Origin: Sphaerisporangium aureirubrum
GTDB lineage: Bacteria; Actinomycetota; Actinomycetes; Streptosporangiales; Streptosporangiaceae
DNA: 64,000 nucleotides
Assembly (NCBI RefSeq): GCF_042658925.1
Contig: NZ_JBHSRF010000010.1
Span: forward strand, 117,060-181,059
Direction: 5' to 3'
The translations under genes were made by a program, and so were the position numbers. This document shows, piece after piece, positions 16,945-25,457 of this stretch (position 1 is its first letter; each line of letters starts with the position of its first letter). The notes under the pieces are model-generated. The model did no database searches. It was not told where the DNA came from and worked only from the letters and a program-made list of their open reading frames with translations.

Positions 16945-18132
16945 ATGCCCTCCCGAGCGAAGCGGATCATGCTCACGCTGAGCGGCGCGCTGGCGACCGC
17001 CGGTGTGATCCTTTCCGCCGTCCCGGGACCGGCGCAGGCGTCCTCCAGCGCATCCGCGCCCGACGGCATCACCACCGTCGCGCTGGCGCAGAGCAAGGCG
17101 GACAAGCAGAAGGTCGTCGACTGGTGGACGCCCGACCGGCTGAAGCACGCGAGCAGCTACGCTCCGCGCACCTCGTCCGGCGGCGGATCCAGCCCGAGTC
17201 CCACCGCCTCGGCGTCCACGACGAGCCCCGCGGCGGCCGAGGTGGGCGGCATCCTCGCCGCCGCGAACGGCAAGGCGTCAACGCTCAACGGGGTGGTTCC
17301 GCCGAAGGCCGCGCCGAAGAGCCTCACCTCCAGGAACGTCAACCTCCCGCCGACCGTCGGCAAGGTGTTCTTCCGGATCGGCGACGCCGAGTACTGGTGC
17401 TCGGCCTCGTCCCTCCACTCCCCCAGGTACGGCAACCTGGTCGCGACCGCGGGCCACTGCGCCTACGACGTCAAGCAGGCCAAGCCGGTCGAGTCCTGGG
17501 TGTTCATCCCCGCCTACACCGGCGACGGCGCCACGCCGTACGGCATCTACGTCGGTCACACGCTGCACCTCAACGAGAGGTACGCCGCGACCGGCGACTT
17601 CGACTTCGACTACGCGTTCGTCACGGTGCACCACGGCTACCGGTGGGACCTGGACAAGAACCCCGACGGCACGCCCAAGAAGGACGCCAAGGGCATGCCG
17701 GTCTACAAGGTGGTGGACACCGGGCGGCTGGAGGACAACGTCGGCGGGCAGGGGTTCGCCTGGAACCGCGGCCATGTTGTCGCGGCGTACGCGTTCGGGT
17801 ACCCGGCCGGTCCGCATCCCGACGGCACGCGGCCTTTCACCGGCCGGCGCATGGAGTCGTGCCTGACCCGCGCCACCAGCAAGATCTCCACGCAGAAGTG
17901 GGAGCTGGACGGCGGCGTGCTGTTCGGCAAGTGCGCGTTCACCGCGGGGGCAAGCGGCGGCCCCTGGCTGATCAAGTACAGCGGCGCCAAGCGCCTCGGG
18001 TACCTCAACGGCGTGAACAGCCTCACCTGGGACCTGAACGGCGACGGGAAGTACGACGGGATCTCCTCGCCGTACTTCAACACGGCGACCTACCAGGTGT
18101 ACGCCTACGCGACCCGGCAGAAGACCGACTGA
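16945..18132 (+). CDS. Exported trypsin-like serine protease paralog 2
   Basis: 395 residues from ATG 16945, preceded by GGAAGG; an upstream in-frame start at 16879 lacks a signal peptide and is rejected. Signal peptide MPSRAKRIMLTLSGALATAG to GPAQAS, then a Ser/Pro/Thr-rich pro-region (SSGGGSSPSPTASASTTSPA), then the protease domain. His171 (ATAGHCAYD), Asp222 (FDFDYAFV) and Ser337 (GASGGPW) complete the triad. It lacks the 150-residue insert; a ~25-residue Lys/Asp-rich loop (LDKNPDGTPKKDAKGMPVYK) stands there instead. It is the most diverged member of the tandem array. It has its own terminators on both sides, so it is a single transcription unit without a Crp-type site. Confidence 0.9.
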   Translation: MPSRAKRIMLTLSGALATAGVILSAVPGPAQASSSASAPDGITTVALAQSKADKQKVVDWWTPDRLKHASSYAPRTSSGGGSSPSPTASASTTSPAAAEVGGILAAANGKASTLNGVVPPKAAPKSLTSRNVNLPPTVGKVFFRIGDAEYWCSASSLHSPRYGNLVATAGHCAYDVKQAKPVESWVFIPAYTGDGATPYGIYVGHTLHLNERYAATGDFDFDYAFVTVHHGYRWDLDKNPDGTPKKDAKGMPVYKVVDTGRLEDNVGGQGFAWNRGHVVAAYAFGYPAGPHPDGTRPFTGRRMESCLTRATSKISTQKWELDGGVLFGKCAFTAGASGGPWLIKYSGAKRLGYLNGVNSLTWDLNGDGKYDGISSPYFNTATYQVYAYATRQKTD

Positions 18133-18152
18133 CACCCCTGGAACCACTGACG

Positions 18153-18174
18153 AGGCCCGGCGATCGCCGGGCCT
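18153..18174 (+). terminator. Terminator after protease paralog 2
   Basis: Perfect 10-bp stem AGGCCCGGCG / CGCCGGGCCT with a 2-nt loop, followed by TTCGTC, 20 nt after the stop. Confidence 0.8.
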
Positions 18175-18371
18175 TTCGTCGTTCCTGGCGGGGTGCGGGC
18201 GGCACGGACGACCGAAATCTCGTGATTTGGCCCGTTCCCGGGGAGAAAACTTCCGCCGCGCGGCCGAAGTCCCCGGAGGACCCCCCAGAAGGGCTGTCCG
18301 TCGCGTCGGGTTCGATCTTGTGACCGAGCCCTTAGACGTAGCCACCCCCCGATTCGGCTCCCTCGATCCGA

Positions 18372-18387
18372 TGTGATGTGCGTCACA
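18372..18387. promoter_or_regulatory. Crp-type operator upstream of protease paralog 3
   Basis: TGTGATGTGCGTCACA is a perfect TGTGA-N6-TCACA palindrome, 274 bp upstream of the start codon and preceded by CGATTCGGCTCC, which also precedes the site at 20486. Confidence 0.7.
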
Positions 18388-18660
18388 CTCCCGTGGACGC
18401 CCACCGGATCGGTTCACTCAAGTCACATTGGCCCCATTCTGCCCACACATGGTGTGATCTGCGGGAACAGGGGTGGCCCGGCCGCTTCTGACAGCCGGAG
18501 TCGACAGCCCGACAAGTCACGAGCAGATCACGGCCGGACCGGCACCAAAAATGGTTCGGTTTCCAGTTACCGCCGACAAGATCTCCTCTGTATCTTCTGG
18601 CTATCCCTTTACTGACGCATGGGGCGCAGGAAGCGTTCCACGCCAGCCCAAGGAGTTCCC

Positions 18661-20202
18661 TTGAACACCCGAGTCAAGCGTCTCGCCCTCCCGCTGGGCG
18701 GAGCCCTCGCCGCCACCAGCATGATCGGCGCCACCCTGGTCACCTCGGCCAGCGCGACGACCGCCCCCGCCAAGAAGGTCGTGTCCCTGGCCTCCTCCAG
18801 CGGCGCCCAGAAGGTCGCCGACTACTGGAGCAGCAACCGCGGCGCCAACTTCAAGGCCGCCGCCCAGTACACCAGCGACTCGCAGGTGTCGGGCAAGGTC
18901 AAGCTCGGCGGTGGCGACGCCACCCCCGACGGCAAGGCCGGCACCGTGCCCCCGATCGGTCTGGAGAAGGTCACCCCGACCAAGGTCAAGAACGTCAACC
19001 TGCCGAAGACCATCGGCAAGGTGTTCTTCACCGTCGGGGACAAGGAGTACTGGTGCTCCGCGTCCTCGGTTCAGGCCAAGTACCGTAACCTGGTCGCCAC
19101 CGCCGGTCACTGCGTGTTCGACGACGGCCTCCAGAACGGCGCCCTGGACAACTGGGTGTTCGTCCCCGGCTACTACCAGGGCAAGGCGCCCTGGGGCATC
19201 TACGTCGGCAAGGCCGCCTACACCCACTACGACCTGGCCGTCTACGAGGACTACGACAGCGACTACGCTTTCGTGACCGTCTACAACGGCATCGCCTACG
19301 CGGGCGAGAAGGTTGTCTCCAAGGACGCCTGGGACAAGTGGCAGGGCTACAAGTACGCCAAGGACGTGGAGATCACGTTCGAGGAGTACAAGAAGAAGGT
19401 TGACGAGAACGGCGGCGAGTCCGTCGACGCGTGGGCCAAGACCACTGGCGCCGAGACCGTCATTCCCTGGACCACCCCGGGCGGCACTGTCGTCTACAAG
19501 GAAGTGTCCAAGGACGACTGGGACAAGGCTCCTTCCGAGAACAGCCCGGTGAACTACCACAAGGCCAAGTTCAAGAAGCCCGTCACCGAGATCGTTGACG
19601 AGGCGACCTACAAGGCCTACACCGGCCTGGGCTACAAGAAGATCGTCGATGGCGCCTTCACCATCACCCACTACTTCGTGGCCTACAAGGTGAAGCAGAC
19701 CAGCACCACCAAGTACTACAAGACGGTCTTCTACATCGAGTACTACAAGGACGCGGGTCGCCTCGGCGACAACGTGGGTGGCCAGGGCTTCACCTGGAAC
19801 CAGAAGGTCGGCCAGCCGGTCTACGTCTTCGGTTACCCCGCGGCCCCGCACCCCGACGGTGACAAGCCGTTCACCGGTGTCACGCCGAAGTGGTGCTACG
19901 GCAAGACCTTCGCTGCCGCTGCGGCCGCGAAGTTCAAGGCCGAGGCCCAGATCGGTCTCAAGTGCTCCATGACCGCCGGTTCCTCGGGCGGCCCCTGGAT
20001 CCTGAAGTACAGCAGCACCAAGCGTCTCGGCTACATCAACGGTGTCACCAGCCTCATCGGTGACGCTGACGGCAACGGCCGGATCGACTTCAGCACCTCG
20101 CCGTACTTCGACAGCGAGACCTACGCGATCTACAAGTCCGCCGCCAACCTCTGGTCCGGCTCGATCGTCACCAAGGACGGCGACCTGGTCACCAAGGCCT
20201 GA
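18661..20202 (+). CDS. Exported trypsin-like serine protease paralog 3
   Basis: 513 residues from TTG 18661, chosen because AAGGAG lies at 18650-18655 and the following sequence (L/M)NTRVKRLALPLGGALAAT aligns with the ATG start of paralog 1. An in-frame ATG at 18619 has no ribosome binding site. Signal peptide, ~75-residue pro-region, then the protease domain with His150 (ATAGHCVFD), Asp201 (YDSDYAFVTVYNG) and Ser442 (AGSSGGPW). It carries the ~150-residue insert, but both Cys of the insert are replaced (KKVDENGGESVDAW). The C terminus (GYINGVTSLIGDADGNGRID, then SAANLWSG) is nearly identical to paralog 4. Monocistronic, likely Crp-controlled. Confidence 0.9.
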   Translation: MNTRVKRLALPLGGALAATSMIGATLVTSASATTAPAKKVVSLASSSGAQKVADYWSSNRGANFKAAAQYTSDSQVSGKVKLGGGDATPDGKAGTVPPIGLEKVTPTKVKNVNLPKTIGKVFFTVGDKEYWCSASSVQAKYRNLVATAGHCVFDDGLQNGALDNWVFVPGYYQGKAPWGIYVGKAAYTHYDLAVYEDYDSDYAFVTVYNGIAYAGEKVVSKDAWDKWQGYKYAKDVEITFEEYKKKVDENGGESVDAWAKTTGAETVIPWTTPGGTVVYKEVSKDDWDKAPSENSPVNYHKAKFKKPVTEIVDEATYKAYTGLGYKKIVDGAFTITHYFVAYKVKQTSTTKYYKTVFYIEYYKDAGRLGDNVGGQGFTWNQKVGQPVYVFGYPAAPHPDGDKPFTGVTPKWCYGKTFAAAAAAKFKAEAQIGLKCSMTAGSSGGPWILKYSSTKRLGYINGVTSLIGDADGNGRIDFSTSPYFDSETYAIYKSAANLWSGSIVTKDGDLVTKA

Positions 20203-20254
20203 CGTTCTAGCCAGCTAGAGCTCAGCGGTGTGATGTAGTACCAGCGTTAACCAG

Positions 20255-20282
20255 CAGGGCCCGGCGTTCGCGCCGGGCCCTG
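20255..20282 (+). terminator. Terminator after protease paralog 3
   Basis: 12-bp perfect stem CAGGGCCCGGCG / CGCCGGGCCCTG with a TTCG tetraloop. The same hairpin follows paralog 4. Confidence 0.85.
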
Positions 20283-20485
20283 TCGGCGTTTCCGGGCCGT
20301 TCGCGTGGAAGGGCGCCACGTCCGCGCCTTCGGGGCGATCCGCACGGAGCGGCCCGTGTCCCCCGGCGAGCCGCGCACGGCGCGCAGGCCGCCGCTGAGG
20401 GCCGCGCAGGGGTGTTTCCGGCCGGCTGGACCGCCTGTGGGGCGCTTAGACGTAACGAGGCCCCGATTCGGCTCCATCGATCGAG

Positions 20486-20501
20486 TGTGATCTGCGTCAC
20501 A
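20486..20501. promoter_or_regulatory. Crp-type operator upstream of protease paralog 4
   Basis: TGTGATCTGCGTCACA, a perfect TGTGA-N6-TCACA palindrome in the same local context as the site at 18372, 276 bp upstream of the start codon. The distance is conserved between the two genes. Confidence 0.7.
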
Positions 20502-20776
20502 CTGCCGCGGGTCCACGAGACCGTCAAATCACTTTGACCACATTCGAACCACTCGGTTCACATACTGCCTGATCTGCGAGTAAGCCTCGCTGTCGGCGTC
20601 CGGCGGCCGGCGTCACTGATCCAGTGATCAGGTTACGAAAGGGTCACGCACCGGCAAGGCCGAAAATACATAGCCAATGGGGCGTACAGCCCAAGATCCC
20701 CTATGTATCTTCATGGCTATCCCTTTACTGACGCATGGCACGCAAGATGCGTTCCACGACAGCCCAAGGAGTTTCC

Positions 20777-22327
20777 TTGAACACCCGAGTCAAGCGTCTC
20801 GCCCTCCCCTTGGGCGGAGCCCTCGCCGCCACCAGCATGATCGGCGCCACCCTGGTCTCCTCCGCCAGCGCGACGACCGCCCCCACCAAGAAGACGGTGA
20901 GCCTGGCTTCCTCCAGCGGCGCGCAGAAGGTCGCGGACTACTGGAGCAGCAACCGTGGCGCCAACTTCAAGGCCGCCGCGCAGTACACCAGCGACTCGCA
21001 GGTGTCGGGCAAGGTCAAGCTCGGCGGCGGTGACGCCGCTCCCGACGGCAAGTCCGGCACCGTGCCGCCCACCGGTCTGGAGAAGGTCACCCCGACCAAG
21101 GTCAAGAACGTCAACCTGCCGAAGACCATCGGCAAGGTGTTCTTCACCGTCGGGGACAAGGAGTACTGGTGCTCCGGCTCCTCCGTCCAGTCCAAGTACC
21201 GCAACCTGGTCGCCACCGCGGGTCACTGCGTGTTCGACGAGGGCCTGCAGGCCGGCGCGCTGGACAACTGGGTGTTCGTCCCGGGTTACTACCAGGGCAA
21301 GGCGCCGTGGGGCATCTACGTCGGCAAGGCCGCCTACACCCACTACGACCTCGCGGTGTACGAGGACTTCGACAGCGACTACGCCTTCGTCACGGTCTAC
21401 AACGGCATCGCCTACTCCGGCGAGAAGGTCGTCTCCAAGGACGCGTACGAGAAGTGGCAGGGCTACAAGTACGCCAAGGACGTGGAGATCACGGAGGCGG
21501 AGTACAAGAAGTGCGTTGACGAGCACGGCGGCGAGACCGTCGACTGCTGGGCCAAGACCACCGGCAGCGAGATCGTCGTTCCCTGGGCCACCCCCGGCGC
21601 GGACACCGCGACGAAGGAAGTGACCAAGGAGGAGTACGACAAGGCCGTCGCGATCCCGCAGAACGCCAACTTCCACCAGGCCAAGAACCTCAGCTACCCC
21701 GAGGTCCCGGCCGACATCGTGGACGAGGCGACCTACAAGGCGTACCCCGGCCCGGGCTACAAGAAGATCGTGGATGGCGCCTTCACCATCCAGCACTACT
21801 TCATCGCCTACAAGGTGAAGAAGAGCAGCACCACCAAGTACTTCAAGACGGTCTTCATCGTCGAGCTGTACAAGGACGCCGGTCGCCTGGGCGACAACGT
21901 CGGTGGCCAGGGCTTCACCTGGAACCAGAAGGTCGGCCAGCCGGTCTTCGTGTTCGGCTACCCCGCGGCCCCGCACCCCGACGGTGACAAGCCGTTCACC
22001 GGTGTCACGCCGAAGTGGTGCTACGGCAAGACCTTCGCCGCCAAGCCGGCCGCGAAGTTCAAGGCCGAGGCCCAGATCGGTCTCAAGTGCTCCATGACCG
22101 CCGGCTCGTCGGGCGGCCCCTGGATCCTGAAGTACAGCAGCACCAAGCGTCTCGGCTACATCAACGGTGTCACCAGCCTCATCGGTGACGCTGACGGCAA
22201 CGGCCGGATCGACTTCAGCACCTCGCCGTACTTCGACAGCGAGACCTACGCGATCTACAAGTCCGCCGCCAACCTCTGGTCCGGCAAGATCGTGACCGCC
22301 GACGGTGACCTGGTCACCAAGGCCTGA
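20777..22327 (+). CDS. Exported trypsin-like serine protease paralog 4
   Basis: 516 residues from TTG 20777 behind AAGGAG, as in paralog 3; the in-frame ATG at 20735 lacks a ribosome binding site. Signal peptide (NTRVKRLALPLGGALAATSM), pro-region nearly identical to paralog 3, triad His150, Asp201 and Ser445 (AGSSGGPW). The ~150-residue insert keeps the Cys pair (KCVDEHGGETVDCW), like paralog 1. N- and C-terminal thirds match paralog 3 almost base for base, while the insert is more diverged. That suggests recent duplication or gene conversion around a faster-evolving insert. Secreted; the substrate is unknown. Confidence 0.9.
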   Translation: MNTRVKRLALPLGGALAATSMIGATLVSSASATTAPTKKTVSLASSSGAQKVADYWSSNRGANFKAAAQYTSDSQVSGKVKLGGGDAAPDGKSGTVPPTGLEKVTPTKVKNVNLPKTIGKVFFTVGDKEYWCSGSSVQSKYRNLVATAGHCVFDEGLQAGALDNWVFVPGYYQGKAPWGIYVGKAAYTHYDLAVYEDFDSDYAFVTVYNGIAYSGEKVVSKDAYEKWQGYKYAKDVEITEAEYKKCVDEHGGETVDCWAKTTGSEIVVPWATPGADTATKEVTKEEYDKAVAIPQNANFHQAKNLSYPEVPADIVDEATYKAYPGPGYKKIVDGAFTIQHYFIAYKVKKSSTTKYFKTVFIVELYKDAGRLGDNVGGQGFTWNQKVGQPVFVFGYPAAPHPDGDKPFTGVTPKWCYGKTFAAKPAAKFKAEAQIGLKCSMTAGSSGGPWILKYSSTKRLGYINGVTSLIGDADGNGRIDFSTSPYFDSETYAIYKSAANLWSGKIVTADGDLVTKA

Positions 22328-22360
22328 CGTTCTGCTCCGCTAGAACGCAGCAGCACCCAG

Positions 22361-22388
22361 CAGGGCCCGGCGTTCGCGCCGGGCCCTG
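22361..22388 (+). terminator. Terminator after protease paralog 4
   Basis: Same 12-bp stem and TTCG loop as the hairpin at 20255, 33 nt after the stop codon. Confidence 0.85.
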
Positions 22389-22451
22389 CGCCCTGTGCGG
22401 CCCCATTCGCCCCACGACGCTCATCCGTCTCGGGCGGTGTACCGCACAACA

Positions 22452-22467
22452 TGTGATTTACCTCACA
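22452..22467. promoter_or_regulatory. Crp-type operator upstream of protease paralog 5
   Basis: TGTGATTTACCTCACA keeps both TGTGA and TCACA arms with an unrelated 6-bp centre. It lies 222 bp upstream of the start codon. Confidence 0.65.
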
Positions 22468-22689
22468 CTGGACCTCTCTCAACGCCTGGGCCACGGCCCA
22501 TTGGACCGCTTCCACCAGCAGTTCCCCTCGTGGTGATCAATGACCCGCCCGGATCGCCACCCTTGTCCAAGCTCATAGGCGCTTGCCATATACAGCCCCT
22601 TCATCAAGATCCCCCGGATAGGTTCTTATCGTCCCTTTTAGGGACCACTGGGGCAGGAGTCATCTCCTGTGGCTAAACAAGGAGTCTCA

Positions 22690-23766
22690 TTGAACACCCG
22701 AGTCAAGCGCTTCATGCTCCCTCTCGGTGGCACGGTCATCGCCACCGGCATGATCGCCGTCTCCCTCACCTCCGCGGGCGCCGCCTCCGCGGCCGCGCCG
22801 GCGAACGACGCCCTGGCCTCCACCAAGGCCGCCGCGCTCGACACCGTGAAGTTCTGGACGGCCAACGGCGGTAAGTCGCTGAAGTCCGCGACCAAGTACA
22901 CCGAGGACACCGCCACCAAGGCGAAGATCAAGCTCGGTGGCGGCGACGCGGCCCCCGACGGCAAGACCGGCACGGTCCCGCCGATCGGCCAGGAGAAGGT
23001 CACCCCGACCAAGGTGAAGAACGTCAACCTGCCGCGCACCATCGGCAAGATCTTCTTCCGCCTCGACGGCAAGACCTACTGGTGCTCCGGCTCGTCGGTC
23101 CAGGGCAAGTACCGCAACCTGGTGGCCACCGCCGGGCACTGCGTCTACGACACCGACGCCAACCGCGACACGCTGGACCGCTGGGTCTTCATCCCGGGCT
23201 ACTACCAGGGCAAGGCTCCCTGGGGCATCTACGTGGGCAAGTCCGCCTACACGCACTTCGACCTCGCCGTGTACGAGGACTTCGACAGCGACTACGCCTT
23301 CGTCAACGTCTACAACGGCGTCGAGGCGCGCACCTGGAAGGACGTCGGCCGTCTCGGCGACAACGTGGGCGGCCAGGGCTTCGCCTGGAACCAGCCCATC
23401 GGCAAGCCGGTCTACGCCTTCGGCTACCCCGCCGGCCCGCACCCGGATGGCGACCGCCCCTACACCGGGCACACGCCGAAGTACTGCTACGGCAAGACCT
23501 CGGCCGCCGGCGCGGTCAGCGCGTTCAAGGCCGAAGCGCAGATCGCCATCAAGTGCTCCTTCACCGCGGGCGCCTCGGGCGGCCCCTGGATCGCCGGGTA
23601 CAGCAGCACCAAGCGCCTCGGTTACATCAACGGTGTGACCAGCCTGGTGGGCGACGCCGACGGCAACGAGCGCTACGACTTCGCCACCTCGCCGTACTTC
23701 GACAGCGAGACCTACGCGGTCTACAAGCTGGCCTCGAACCTGTGGTCCGGCAAGATCGGTAAGTAA
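22690..23766 (+). CDS. Exported trypsin-like serine protease paralog 5 (insert-less)
   Basis: 358 residues from TTG 22690 preceded by AAGGAG; aligns with paralogs 3 and 4 at NTRVKRFMLPLGGTVIATGM. Signal peptide ends near ASAAAP; pro-region ~70 residues. Triad His150 (ATAGHCVYD), Asp201 (DSDYAFVNVYNG) and Ser296 (GASGGPW). The insert is absent: YNGVEARTWKDVGRLGDNVG joins the two halves directly. Everything else matches paralogs 3 and 4 closely. It is therefore the compact core of the family and shows exactly where the insert sits. Single-gene unit with its own Crp-type site and terminator. Confidence 0.9.
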   Translation: MNTRVKRFMLPLGGTVIATGMIAVSLTSAGAASAAAPANDALASTKAAALDTVKFWTANGGKSLKSATKYTEDTATKAKIKLGGGDAAPDGKTGTVPPIGQEKVTPTKVKNVNLPRTIGKIFFRLDGKTYWCSGSSVQGKYRNLVATAGHCVYDTDANRDTLDRWVFIPGYYQGKAPWGIYVGKSAYTHFDLAVYEDFDSDYAFVNVYNGVEARTWKDVGRLGDNVGGQGFAWNQPIGKPVYAFGYPAGPHPDGDRPYTGHTPKYCYGKTSAAGAVSAFKAEAQIAIKCSFTAGASGGPWIAGYSSTKRLGYINGVTSLVGDADGNERYDFATSPYFDSETYAVYKLASNLWSGKIGK

Positions 23767-23779
23767 GCTCCACGCGGTG

Positions 23780-23805
23780 CGGGGCCCGGCGTACGCCGGG
23801 CCCCG
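23780..23805 (+). terminator. Terminator after protease paralog 5
   Basis: Perfect 12-bp palindromic stem CGGGGCCCGGCG / CGCCGGGCCCCG around TA, followed by TCCTGTTTTCC. It separates the array from the convergent regulator gene. Confidence 0.85.
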
Positions 23806-23823
23806 TCCTGTTTTCCCGGCCCC

Positions 23824-25185
23824 TCAGGCGGCCGGCGCCAGCTGCCCGGCCCGCTCCACCAGCGCGGCCACCACGGGCTCCGCGCTGAGCGGCGTGAGAC
23901 GCCTGCGCAGGTCGGCGACGTAGGACCTGGTGCGCGCCGACTGCAGGCCCGTCGCGAGGTCCAGCGCGGACGCACCCGCCAGGCACGCCTCGTCCAGCTC
24001 GCCGCACAGGGCGTGCGCCGAGGCGAGCAGCGACAGGTTGAACATGCGCCCCCGGACGAACCGGCCGTCCATGTCGAGCGATCTGCGCGCGTATCGCACG
24101 GCCTGCGTCCCGTCCCCGAGGTCACGGAAGCAGTGGGCGTACTTGGCCGCGAGGTAGGCCTCGTCGAAGTAGCGGATCCACTCGGGCTCCTCCTCCGGGC
24201 GGCGCCGGTCGAAGGCCAGGTCGGCCTGGTGGAGCGCCAGGGCGCACGCCGAGCCGTCCGACAGGGCGGCGTGCGCGTGGGCCTCCATCACGTACGCCTC
24301 GGCCAGCAGGGACGGCACGGCTGCGCTCCTGGCGGACAGCTGCGCCGCCCTGGCGAGGTCGAGCGCGTGCCGGGGCTGGCCGATGTAGATGGCCTGGTGT
24401 GCCAGGCCCGCCAGCACCTCGCCGCCGAGGCCTTCGTCGCCCGCTCCCCTGGCGAGGCTCAGCGCCTGGATCAGATGGCGCTGCGCCAGGCCGTGCTGCT
24501 CCAGGTCGTAGGCCATCCAGCCGGCGAGCCGGGTGGCCTCGGCCGCGGCGGAGGCCAGGGCCCGGCCGGTGGCCTCGCCGTAGACGCCGTCCTTGAGCAG
24601 CGGCGCGACCGCGGAGTCGAGATATCTGACCACCGCGGCGCGGACCCTGCCGCCGCCGAAGCGGTTGTCGAGCTCGCCGAACGAGCGGGTCACCTCGCGG
24701 ATGGCGGCGATGTCGGGGGCCCCGACCCTGCGCGGGCCCTCCGCCTCTGGGAATCCACCGGGGGGAGATGTGAGCCAGCGCAGGGCTCCCGCCGAGCCCG
24801 CGCCGACCGTGAAGGCGGAGTCGAGCAGGAATCTGCGCCGCTCCATGTCCGCCCTCCATAATGCTGTCACGATCTGGACACCCTCCTGCCACGCGTCGCT
24901 GAAGCGCTGCCCGAGATCGAGGGGCGTGGCTCCCCCCGCCATCCCGAGATCCTCGGGGGTGACCGGCCGTCCCAGCCGCAGCGCGAAGATCTCGGCGAGC
25001 AGCTCCGGCACGGGGTCGCGCGGTCGCTGCCCGGCCATCCAGCGCAGCACCGAGCTGTGGTCGTACGTCAGCCCGGCCAGGCCGTGGGCGCCTCCGAGAT
25101 CGTTGAGCCTGCGGGCCAGCCCCTTGTGGGAGATGCCGGCCTCGGCGATGAGGTGGCGAAGCAGGTGGTTGGGCTCGCGTCGCAT
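23824..25185 (-). CDS. XRE-family regulator with TPR-like sensor domain (NsdA/BldD-like architecture)
   Basis: 453 residues from ATG 25185, behind GGGGAAG; a start 18 bp earlier is possible. N-terminal helix-turn-helix: MRREPNHLLRHLIAEAGISH, KGLARRLNDLG, DHSSVLRWMAGQRPRDPVPE. Then a TAT-like hydrophobic piece (RRRFLLDSAFTVGAGSAGAL) and ~300 residues of helical TPR-type repeats (LAGLAHQAIYIGQPRHALDL, SLLAEAYVMEAHAHAALSDG). This layout is common to actinobacterial development and antibiotic regulators such as NsdA. It is convergent with the protease array, so its relevance to the array is only positional. DNA target unknown. Confidence 0.8.
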   Translation of the reverse strand: MRREPNHLLRHLIAEAGISHKGLARRLNDLGGAHGLAGLTYDHSSVLRWMAGQRPRDPVPELLAEIFALRLGRPVTPEDLGMAGGATPLDLGQRFSDAWQEGVQIVTALWRADMERRRFLLDSAFTVGAGSAGALRWLTSPPGGFPEAEGPRRVGAPDIAAIREVTRSFGELDNRFGGGRVRAAVVRYLDSAVAPLLKDGVYGEATGRALASAAAEATRLAGWMAYDLEQHGLAQRHLIQALSLARGAGDEGLGGEVLAGLAHQAIYIGQPRHALDLARAAQLSARSAAVPSLLAEAYVMEAHAHAALSDGSACALALHQADLAFDRRRPEEEPEWIRYFDEAYLAAKYAHCFRDLGDGTQAVRYARRSLDMDGRFVRGRMFNLSLLASAHALCGELDEACLAGASALDLATGLQSARTRSYVADLRRRLTPLSAEPVVAALVERAGQLAPAA

Positions 25186-25457
25186 CGCTTCCCCAGGGCT
25201 CACGGTCGGTCAACGAGGTTCCGTCCCGCCCGGCAAGCCCTCCCCTGCGTGACGGCGTACGCCCGTCGTGCTCGCTCTTGTCCGGTGGGTAACGGAGAGT
25301 TTTTGTTATAGCACGTTGAGTGACATGGTGGGGGAATTCCCGAGACTTGACGCTGAGGAGTGAAACCTCACGATCAGACCAAGGATGGTCACCGAGAAGC
25401 CCTGCCCGCCGCGGGCGCGGCGGGCAGGGCTTCGGTGAGCTGGAGGAAGGCGGGACG

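Larger units (their letters stand above)
18133..18660 (+). promoter_or_regulatory. Long regulatory region of protease paralog 3
   Basis: No gene found in 528 bp. It holds the terminator of paralog 2, the Crp-type site at 18372-18387, a related half-site near 18451 (TGTGATCTGCGGGAACA) and a leader at ~18578-18660. The leader is nearly identical to that of paralog 4 (CAAGATC, then TATCTTC, then GGCTATCCCTTTACTGACG, then the AAGGAG ribosome binding site). Sequence upstream of the Crp site is also shared with 20440-20500. Confidence 0.6.
20203..20776 (+). promoter_or_regulatory. Long regulatory region of protease paralog 4
   Basis: 574 bp without a gene. It contains the paralog 3 terminator, the Crp-type site at 20486-20501, a short repeat-rich stretch (GATCCAGTGATC near 20616) and the conserved leader at ~20694-20776 shared with paralog 3, ending in an AGGAG ribosome binding site. 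Confidence 0.6.
22328..22689 (+). promoter_or_regulatory. Regulatory region of protease paralog 5
   Basis: 362 bp without a gene. It contains the paralog 4 terminator, a Crp-type site at 22452-22467, and a diverged form of the leader shared by paralogs 3 and 4 (CAAGATC at ~22604, then GGTTCTTATCGTCCCTTTTA), ending with AAGGAG. Confidence 0.55.
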
